DNA of 64,000 bases from Asterias amurensis (taxonomy: Eukaryota; Echinodermata; Asteroidea; Forcipulatida; Asteriidae). The notes below the pieces were generated by a model. That model was not told the DNA's origin and did not search any database. It worked only from the letters and a program-made list of their open reading frames with translations. Position numbers and translations under genes: made by a program. This document shows, in pieces, positions 54,701 to 64,000 of this stretch; position 1 is the first letter of the stretch; every line of letters begins with the position of its first letter. The DNA lies in assembly GCF_032118995.1 (NCBI RefSeq), contig NC_092649.1, positions 28,393,927 to 28,457,926 of the forward strand, read 5' to 3'.

Positions 54701-57700
54701 CGTCTCTCTATCGTTTTTAGTTCCAGAATAATTCAAAAGCATAGCTGAAAGTTTTTATAAGTCCGGGCTTTTTTTTCAACACATATATTTGTTTTCTCCA
54801 ATAATCACCACATGCCGTGTGTTTCATGCGTTAAATGTCCTAAATTTATGGGGTGTGTCGGGTCTACTCCCTGGCCTCTAGCGTCGCTTTGAAAATCCCC
54901 ATAGCACTAAATTTTGTACGAGAGGAAAGCCCTTGAAATTGTCCATCCAATGGTGCTAAACTTGTTTAGATTGAGCAATGATTTGGGGTCAAATTGACCC
55001 GTTGTACTTTGGATTTTCTCTGTGCACAAAAATCCCGTAGGGAGGCTTGTTGAGTTCGTTTCGGAGCACAGCCGCCAACTTTTAATTTTCGGTATCAAGA
55101 AGTATGGAAGCCGCTCTAAAACTTTGAAATTTGAATTAAGGGACATGCCAAAAACTTTGAAATTTGAATTAAGGGACATGCCAGAATGACGCAGGTACAA
55201 ACTGCGTCTCTCTATCGTTTTTAGTTCCAGAATAATTAGAAAGCATAGCTGAAAGTTTTTACAAGTCCGGGCTTTTTTTTCAACACATATATTTGTTTTC
55301 TCCAATAATCACCACATGCCGTGTGTTTCATGCGTTAAATGTCCTAAATTTATGGGGTGTGTCGGGTCTACTCCCTGGCCTCTAGCGTCGCTTTGAAAAT
55401 CCCCATAGCACTAAATTTTGTACGAGAGCAAAGCCCTTGAAATTGTCCATCCAATGGTGCTAAACTTGTTTAGATTGAGCAATGATTTGGGGTCAAATTG
55501 ACCCGTTGTACTTTGGATTTTCTCTGTGCACAAAAATCCCGTAGGGAGGCTTGTTGAGTTCGTTTCGGAGCACAGCCGCCAACTTTTAATTTTCGGTATC
55601 AAGAAGTCTGGAAGCCGCTCTAAAACTTTGAAATTTGATTTAAGGGACATGCCAGAATGACGCAGTTACAAACTGCGTCTCTCTATCGTTTTTAGTTCCA
55701 GAAAAATTCAAAAGCATAGCTGAAAGTTTTTATAAGTCCGGGCTTTTTTTTCAACACATATATTTGTTTTCTCCAATAATCACCACATGCCGTGTCTTTC
55801 ATGCGTTAAATGTCCTAAATTTATGGGGTGTGTCGGGTCTACACCCTGGCCTCTAGCGTCGCTTTGAAAATCCCCATAGCACTAAATTTTGTACGAGAGG
55901 AAAGCCCTTGAAATTGCCCATCCAATGGTGCTAAACTTGTTTAGATTGAGCAATGATTTGGGGTCAAATTGACCCGTTGTACTTTGGATTGTCTCTGTGC
56001 ACAAAAATCCCGTAGGGAGGCTTGTTGAGTTCGTTTCGGAGCACAGCCGCCAACTTTTAATTTTCGGTATCAAGAAGTCTGGAAGCCGCTCTAAAACTTT
56101 GAAATTTGAATTAAGGGACATGCCAGAATGACGCAGGTACAAACTGCGTCTCTCTATCGTTTTTAGTTCCAGAATAATTCAAAAGCATAGATGAAAGTTT
56201 TTATAAGTCCGGGCTTTTTTTTCAACACATATATATTTGTTTTCTCCAATAATAACCACATGCCGTGTGTTTCATGCGTTAAATGTCCTAAATTTATGGG
56301 GTGTGTCGGGTCTACACCCTGGCCTCTAGCGTCGCTTTTAAAATCCCCATAGCACTAAATGTTGTACGAGAGGAAAGCCCTTGAAATTGCCCATCCAATG
56401 GTGCTAAACTTGTTTAGATTGAGCAATGATTTGGGGTCAAATTGACCCAATGTACTTTGGATTTTCTCTGTGCACAAAAATCCCGTAGGGAGGCTTGTTG
56501 AGTTCGTTTCGGAGCACAGCCGCCAACTTATAATTTTCGGTATCAAGAAGTCTGGAAGCCGCTCTAAAACTTTGAAATTTGAATTAAGGGACATGCCAGA
56601 ATGACGCAGGTACAAACTGCGTCTCTCTATCGTTTTTAGTTCCAGAATAATTCAAAAGCATAGCTGAAAGTTTTTATAAGTCCGGGCTTTTTTTTCAACA
56701 CATATATTTGTTTTCTCCAATAATCACCACATGCCGTGTGTTTCATGCGTTAAATGTCCTAAATTTATGGGGTGTGTCGGGTCTACACCCTGGCCTCTAG
56801 CGTCGCTTTGAAAATCCCCATAGCACTAAATTTTGTACGAGAGGAAAGCCCTTGAAATTACCCATCCAATGGTGCTAAACTTGTTTAGATTGAGCAATGA
56901 TTTGGGGTCAAAATGACCCAATGTACTTTGGATTTTCTCTGTGCACAAAAATCCCGTAGGGAGGCTTGTTGAGTTCGTTTCGGAGCACAGCCGTTAACTT
57001 TTAATTTTCGGTATCGAGAAGTCTGGAAGCCGCTCTAAAACTTTGAAATTTGAATTAAGGGACATGCCAGAATGACGCAGGTACAAACTGCGTATCTCTA
57101 TCGTTTTTAGTTCCAGAATAATTCAAAAGCATAGCTGAAAGTTTTTATAAGTCCGGGCTTTTTTTTCAACACATATATTTGTTTTCTCCAATAATCACCA
57201 CATGCCGTGTGTTTCATGCGTTAAATGTCCTAAATTTATGGGGTGTGTCGGGTCTACACCCTGGCCTCTAGCGTCGCTTTGAAAATCCCCATAGCACTAA
57301 ATTTTGTACGAGAGGAAAGCCCTTGAAATTGCCCATCCAATGGTGGTAAACTTGTTTAGATTGAGCAATGATTTGGGGTCAAAATGACCCAATGTACTTT
57401 GGATTTTCTCTGTGCACAAAAATCCCGTAGGGAGGCTTGTTGAGTTCGTTTCGGAGCACAGCCGCCAACTTTTAATTTTCGGTATCGAGAAGTCTGGAAG
57501 CCGCTCTAAAACTTTGAAATTTGAATTAAGGGACATGCCAGAATGACGCAGGTACAAACTGCGTCTCTCTATCGTTTTTAGTTCCAGAATAATTCAAAAG
57601 CATAGCTGAAAGTTTTTATAAGTCCGGGCTTTTTTTTCAACACATATATTTGTTTTCTCCAATAATCACCACATGCCGTGTGTTTCATGCGTTAAATGTC

Positions 57701-60700
57701 CTAAATTTATGGGGTGTGTCGGGTCTACACCCTGGCCTCTAGCGTCGCTTTGAAAATCCCCATAGCACTAAATTTTGTACGAGAGGAAAGCCCTTGAAAT
57801 TGCCCATCCAATGGTGGTAAACTTGTTTAGATTGAGCAATGATTTGGGGTCAAAATGACCCAATGTACTTTGGATTTTCTCTGTGCACAAAAATCCCGTA
57901 GGGAGGCTTGTTGAGTTCGTTTCGGAGCACAGCCGCCAACTTTTAATTTTCGGTATCGAGAAGTCTGGAAGCCGCTCTAAAACTTTGAAATTTGAATTAA
58001 GGGACATGCCAGAATGACGCAGGTACAAACTGCGTATCTCTATCGTTTTTAGTTCCAGAATAATTCAAAAGCATAGCTGAAAGTTTTTATAAGTCCGGGC
58101 TTTTTTTTCAACACATATATTTGTTTTCTCCAATAATCACCACATGCCGTGTGTTTCATGCGTTAAATGTCCTAAATTTATGGGGTGTGTCGGGTCTACA
58201 CCCTGGCCTCTAGCGTCGCTTTGAAAATCCCCATAGCACTAAATTTTGTACGAGAGGAAAGCCCTTGAAATTGCCCATCCAATGGTGCTAAACTTGTTTA
58301 GATTGAGCAATGATTTGGGGTCAAATTGACCCAATGTACTTTGGTTTTTCTCTGTGCACAAAAATCCCGTAGGGAGTCTTGTTGAGTTCGTTTCGGAGCA
58401 CAGCCGCCAACTTTTAATTTTCGGTATCAAGAAGTCTGGAAGCCGCTCTAAAACTTTGAAATTTGAATTAAGGGACATGCCAGAATGACGCAGTTACAAA
58501 CTGCGTCTCTCTATCGTTTTTAGTTCCAGAATAATTCAAAAGCATAGCTGAAAGTTTTTATAAGTCCGGGCTTTTTTTTCAACACATATATTTGTTTTCT
58601 CCAATAATCACCACATGCCGTGTGTTTCATGCGTTAAATGTCCTAAATTTATGGGGTGTGTCGGGTCTACACCCTGGCCTCTAGCGTCGCTTTGAAAATC
58701 CCCATAGCACTAAATTTTGTACGAGAGGAAAGCCCTTGAAATTGCCCATCCAATGGTGGTAAACTTGTTTAGATTGAGCAATGATTTGGGGTCAAAATGA
58801 CCCAATGTACTTTGGATTTTCTCTGTGCACAAAAATCCCGTAGGGAGGCTTGTTGAGTTCGTTTCGGAGCACAGCCGGCAACTTTTAATTTTCGGTATCG
58901 AGAAGTCTGGAAGCCGCTCTAAAACTTTGAAATTTGAATTAAGGGACATGCCAGAATGACGCAGGTACAAACTGCGTCTCTCTATCGTTTTTAGTTCCAG
59001 AATAATTCAAAAGCATAGCTGAAAGTTTTTATAAGTCCGGGCTTTTTTTTCAACACATATATTTGTTTTCTCCAATAATCACCACATGCCGTGTGTTTCA
59101 TGCGTTAAATGTCCTAAATTTATGGGGTGTGTCGGGTCTACACCCTGGCCTCTAGCGTCGCTTGGAAAATCCCCATAGCACTAAATTTTGTACGAGAGGA
59201 AAGCCCTTGAAATTGCCCATCCAATGGTGCTAAACTTGTTTAGATTGAGCAATGATTTGGGGTCAAATTGACCCAATGTACTTTGGATTTTCTCTGTGCA
59301 CAAAAATCCCGTAGGGAGGCTTGTTGAGTTCGTTTCGGAGCACAGCCGCCAACTTTTAATTTTCGGTATCAAGAAGTCTGGAAGCCGCTCTAAAACTTTG
59401 AAATTTGAATTAAGGGACATGCCAGAATGACGCAGGTACAAACTGCGTCTCTCTATCGTTTTTAGTTCCAGAATAATTCAAAAGCATAGCTGAAAGTTTT
59501 TATAAGTCCGGGCTTTTTTTTCAACACATTTATTTGTTTTCTCCAATAATCACCACATGCCGTGTGTTTCATGCGTTAAATGTCCTAAATTTATGGGGTG
59601 TGTCGGGTCTACACCCTGGCCTCTAGCGTCGCTTTGAAAATCCCTATAGCACTAAATTTTGTACGAGAGGAAAGCCCTTGAAATTGCCCATCCAATGGTG
59701 GTAAACTTGTTTAGATTGAGCAATGATTTGGGGTCAAAATGACCCAATGTACTTTGGATTTTCTCTGTGCACAAAAATCCCGTAGGGAGGCTTGTTGAGT
59801 TCGTTTCGGAGCACAGCCGCCAACTTTTAATTTTCGGTATCGAGAAGTCTGGAAGCCGCTCTAAAACTTTGAAATTTGAATTAAGGGACATGCCAGAATG
59901 ACGCAGTTACAAACTGCGTCTCTCTATCGTTTTTAGTTCCAGAATAATTCAAAAGCATAGCTGAAAGTTTTTATAAGTCCGGGCTTTTTTTTCAACACAT
60001 ATATTTGTTTTCTCCAATAATCACCACATGCCGTGTCTTTCATGCGTTAAATGTCCTAAATTTATGGGGTGTGTCGGGTCTACACCCTGGCCTCTAGCGT
60101 CGCTTTGAAAATCCCCATAGCACTAAATTTTGTACGAGAGGAAAGCCCTTGAAATTGCCCATCCAATGGTGCTAAACTTGTTTAGATTGAGCAATGATTT
60201 GGGGTCAAATTGACCCGTTGTACTTTGGATTGTCTCTGTGCACAAAAATCCCCTAGGGAGGCTTGTTGAGTTCGTTTCGGAGCACAGCCGCCAACTTTTA
60301 ATTTTCGGTATCAAGAAGTCTGGAAGCCGCTCTAAAACTTTGAAATTTGAATTAAGGGACATGCCAGAATGACGCAGGTACAAACTGCGTCTCTCTATCG
60401 TTTTTAGTTCCAGAATAATTCAAAAGCATAGCTGAAAGTTTTTATAAGTCCGGGCTTTTTTTTCAACACATATATTTGTTTTCTCCAATAATCACCACAT
60501 GCCGTGTGTTTCATGCGTTAAATGTCCTAAATTTATGGGGTGTGTCGGGTCTACTCCCTGGCCTCTAGCGTCGCTTTGAAAATCCCCATAGCACTAAATT
60601 TTGTACGAGAGCAAAGCCCTTGAAATTGTCCATCCAATGGTGCTAAACTTGTTTAGATTGAGCAATGATTTGGGGTCAAATTGACCCGTTGTAGTTTGGA

Positions 60701-63700
60701 TTTTCTCTGTGCACAAAAATCCCGTAGGGAGGCTTGTTGAGTTCGTTTCGGAGCACAGCCGCCAACTTTTAATTTTCGGTATCAAGAAGTCTGGAAGCCG
60801 CTCTAAAACTTTGAAATTTGAATTAAGGGACATGCCAGAATGACGCAGGTACAAACTGCGTCTCTCTATCGTTTTTAGTTCCAGAATAATTCAAAAGCAT
60901 AGCTGAAAGTTTTTATAAGTCCGGGCTTTTTTTTCAACACATATATTTGTTTTCTCCAATAATCACCACATGCCGTGTGTTTCATGCGTTAAATGTCCTA
61001 AATTTATGGGGTGTGTCGGGTCTACACCCTGGCCTCTAGCGTCGCTTTTAAAATCCCCATAGCACTAAATGTTGTACGAGAGGAAAGCCCTTGAAATTGC
61101 CCATCCAATGGTGCTAAACTTGTTTAGATTGAGCAATGATTTGGGGTCAAATTGACCCAATGTACTTTGGATTTTCTCTGTGCACAAAAATCCCCTAGGG
61201 AGGCTTGTTGAGTTCGTTTCGGAGCACAGCCGCCAACTTTTAATTTTCGGTATCAAGAAGTCTGGAAGCCGCTCTAAAACTTTGAAATTTGAATTAAGGG
61301 ACATGCCAGAATGACGCAGGTACAAACTGCGTCTCTCTATCGTTTTTAGTTCCAGAATAATTCAAAAGCATAGCTGAAAGTTTTTATAAGTCCGGGCTTT
61401 TTTTTCAACACATATATTTGTTTTCTCCAATAATCACCACATGCCGTGTGTTTCATGCGTTAAATGTCCTAAATTTATGGGGTGTGTCGGGTCTACTCCC
61501 TGGCCTCTAGCGTCGCTTTGAAAATCCCCATAGCACTAAATTTTGTACGAGAGCAAAGCCCTTGAAATTGTCCATCCAATGGTGCTAAACTTGTTTAGAT
61601 TGAGCAATGATTTGGGGTCAAATTGACCCGTTGTACTTTGGATTTTCTCTGTGCACAAAAATCCCGTAGGGAGGCTTGTTGAGTTCGTTTCGGAGCACAG
61701 CCGCCAACTTTTAATTTTCGGTATCAAGAAGTCTGGAAGCCGCTCTAAAACTTTGAAATTTGAATTAAGGGACATGCCAGAATGACGCAGGTACAAACTG
61801 CGTCTCTCTATCGTTTTTAGTTCCAGAATAATTCAAAAGCATAGCTGAAAGTTTTTATAAGTCCGGGCTTTTTTTTCAACACATATATTTGTTTTCTCCA
61901 ATAATCACCACATGCCGTGTGTTTCATGCGTTAAATGTCCTAAATTTATGGGGTGTGTCGGGTCTACACCCTGGCCTCTAGCGTCGCTTTTAAAATCCCC
62001 ATAGCACTAAATGTTGTACGAGAGGAAAGCCCTTGAAATTGCCCATCCAATGGTGCTAAACTTGTTTAGATTGAGCAATGATTTGGGGTCAAATTGACCC
62101 AATGTACTTTGGATTTTCTCTGTGCACAAAAATCCCGTAGGGAGGCTTGTTGAGTTCGTTTCGGAGCACAGCCGCCAACTTTTAATTTTCGGTATCAAGA
62201 AGTCTGGAAGCCGCTCTAAAACTTTGAAATTTGAATTAAGGGACATGCCAGAATGACGCAGGTACAAACTGCGTCTCTCTATCGTTTTTAGTTCCAGAAT
62301 AATTCAAAAGCATAGCTGAAAGTTTTTATAAGTCCGGGCTTTTTTTTCAACACATATATTTGTTTTCTCCAATAATCACCACATGCCGTGTGTTTCATGC
62401 GTTAAATGTCCTAAATTTATGGGGTGTGTCGGGTCTACTCCCTGGCCTCTAGCGTCGCTTTGAAAATCCCCATAGCACTAAATTTTGTACGAGAGCAAAG
62501 CCCTTGAAATTGTCCATCCAATGGTGCTAAACTTGTTTAGATTGAGCAATGATTTGGGGTCAAATTGACCCGTTGTAGTTTGGATTTTCTCTGTGCACAA
62601 AAATCCCGTAGGGAGGCTTGTTGAGTTCGTTTCGGAGCACAGCCGCCAACTTTTAATTTTCGGTATCAAGAAGTCTGGAAGCCGCTCTAAAACTTTGAAA
62701 TTTGAATTAAGGGACATGCCAGAATGACGCAGGTACAAACTGCGTCTCTCTATCGTTTTTAGTTCCAGAATAATTCAAAAGCATAGCTGAAAGTTGTGAT
62801 AAGTCCGGGCTTTTTTTTCAACACATTTATTTGTTTTCTCCAATAATCACCACATGCCGTGTGTTTCATGCGTTAAATGTCCTAAATTTATGGGGTGTGT
62901 CGGGTCTACACCCTGGCCTCTAGCGTCGCTTTGAAAATCCCCATAGCACTAAATTTTGTACGAGAGGAAAGCCCTTGAAATTGCCCATCCAATGGTGGTA
63001 AACTTGTTTAGATTGAGCAATGATTTGGGGTCAAAATGACCCAATGTACTTTGGATTTTCTCTGTGCACAAAAATCCCGTAGGGAGGCTTGTTGAGTTCG
63101 TTTCGGAGCACAGCCGCCAACTTTTAATTTTCGGTATCGAGAAGTCTGGAAGCCGCTCTAAAACTTTGAAATTTGAATTAAGGGACATGCCAGAATGACG
63201 CAGGTACAAACTGCGTATCTCTATCGTTTTTAGTTCCAGAATAATTCAAAAGCATAGCTGAAAGTTTTTATAAGTCCGGGCTTTTTTTTCAACACATTTA
63301 TTTGTTTTCTCCAATAATCACCACATGCCGTGTGTTTCATGCGTTAAATGTCCTAAATTTATGGGGTGTGTCGGGTCTACACCCTGGCCTCTAGCGTCGC
63401 TTTGAAAATCCCCATAGCACTAAATTTTGTACGAGAGGAAAGCCCTTGAAATTGCCCATCCAATGGTGGTAAACTTGTTTAGATTGAGCAATGATTTGGG
63501 GTCAAAATGACCCAATGTACTTTGGATTTTCTCTGTGCACAAAAATCCCGTAGGGAGGCTTGTTGAGTTCGTTTCGGAGCACAGCCGCCAACTTTTAATT
63601 TTCGGTATCAAGAAGTCTGGAAGCCGCTCTAAAACTTTGAAATTTGAATTAAGGGACATGCCAGAATGACGCAGGTACAAACTGCGTCTCTCTATCGTTT

Positions 63701-64000
63701 TTAGTTCCAGAATAATTCAAAAGCATAGCTGAAAGTTTTTATAAGTCCGGGCTTTTTTTTCAACACATTTATTTGTTTTCTCCAATAATCACCACATGCC
63801 GTGTGTTTCATGCGTTAAATGTCCTAAATTTATGGGGTGTGTCGGGTCTACACCCTGGCCTCTAGCGTCGCTTTGAAAATCCCCATAGCACTAAATTTTG
63901 TACGAGAGGAAAGCCCTTGAAATTGCCCATCCAATGGTGGTAAACTTGTTTAGATTGAGCAATGATTTGGGGTCAAAATGACCCAATGTACTTTGGATTT
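48781..64000 (+). repeat. 471-bp tandem satellite array, 32 full monomers plus a part
   Basis: Monomers begin with TAGCACTAAATTTTGTACGA at about 48782, 49251, 49722, 50193 and every 471 bp after that, running off the window end. Most copies differ at only a few positions. Length exceptions are a 470-bp copy before 52081, a 504-bp copy (33-bp internal duplication at about 55132-55165) and a 473-bp copy (extra AT, near 56225). Each monomer holds a T8 tract, a GACGCAG/CTGCGTC hairpin and a GGGTCA-n3-TGACCC palindrome. Diagnostic variant sites define sub-families that alternate locally. An 86-codon minus-strand ORF recurs, but I do not regard it as a gene. Function is unknown; pericentromeric or other heterochromatic satellite is the default reading. 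Confidence 0.97.

Noticed and set aside
48781..64000. CRISPR array or tandem gene family
   Set aside because: Units are 471 bp without unique spacers, and the recurrent ORF has no recognisable domain. The context is clearly eukaryotic. Satellite DNA explains it.
48781..64000. CENP-B box in the satellite monomer
   Set aside because: GAGTTCGTTTCGGAGCACAG looks similar at first (TTCG), but the required A and CGGG positions of the box do not match on either strand.

Overview
The window is eukaryotic nuclear DNA: AT-rich, intron-dense and crowded with short transposons. Protein similarity points to a marine invertebrate deuterostome. I think an echinoderm, probably a sea star, is most likely, because of the dynamin-related exons, the clustered class A receptors, and a TTAA-flanked repeat family that I recall as common in sea-star genomes. 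The organism call is inference; no mitochondrial or rRNA marker is present.

Layout. (1) 1-3466, plus strand: the last five coding exons of dynamin-1-like (DRP1), the mitochondrial and peroxisomal fission GTPase. They cover the end of the stalk, the variable domain with both classical phosphosites, and the GTPase effector domain. (2) 3467-10623: intergenic, SINE and MITE debris between two convergent genes. (3) 10624-23880, minus strand: a 16-exon gene reconstructed by splice-site and phase matching. It is an LRRC74-like protein of 689 residues with a basic Ser/Arg/Pro-rich N-terminal region, ribonuclease-inhibitor-type 28-residue LRRs and a helical C-terminal tail. All exon phases agree and the total is 2070 nt, divisible by three. 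(4) 25457-30390 and 42773-44096, both minus strand: two paralogous two-exon rhodopsin-class GPCRs (360 and 368 aa). They share one phase-1 intron in intracellular loop 3 and have ERF in place of DRY. The intron is about 3.85 kb in the first gene, largely mobile elements, and 217 bp in the second. (5) 30391-42772 and 44097-48340: no confident gene, but many TTAA-flanked foldback MITEs, a dead LINE and old satellite relics. (6) About 48.35 kb to the window end: a tandem satellite with a 471-bp monomer, 32 full copies plus a part copy, and a degenerate left-edge copy.

The genes do not form a pathway; this is an ordinary animal gene neighbourhood. The least ordinary part is the satellite. Its relatives lie 11-13 kb away, split by a LINE. 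It shows local two-monomer higher-order structure, and nearly every monomer carries a perfect inverted GGGTCA-n3-TGACCC palindrome that resembles an estrogen-type nuclear-receptor site. Several MITE families can be defined from paired copies within this window alone.
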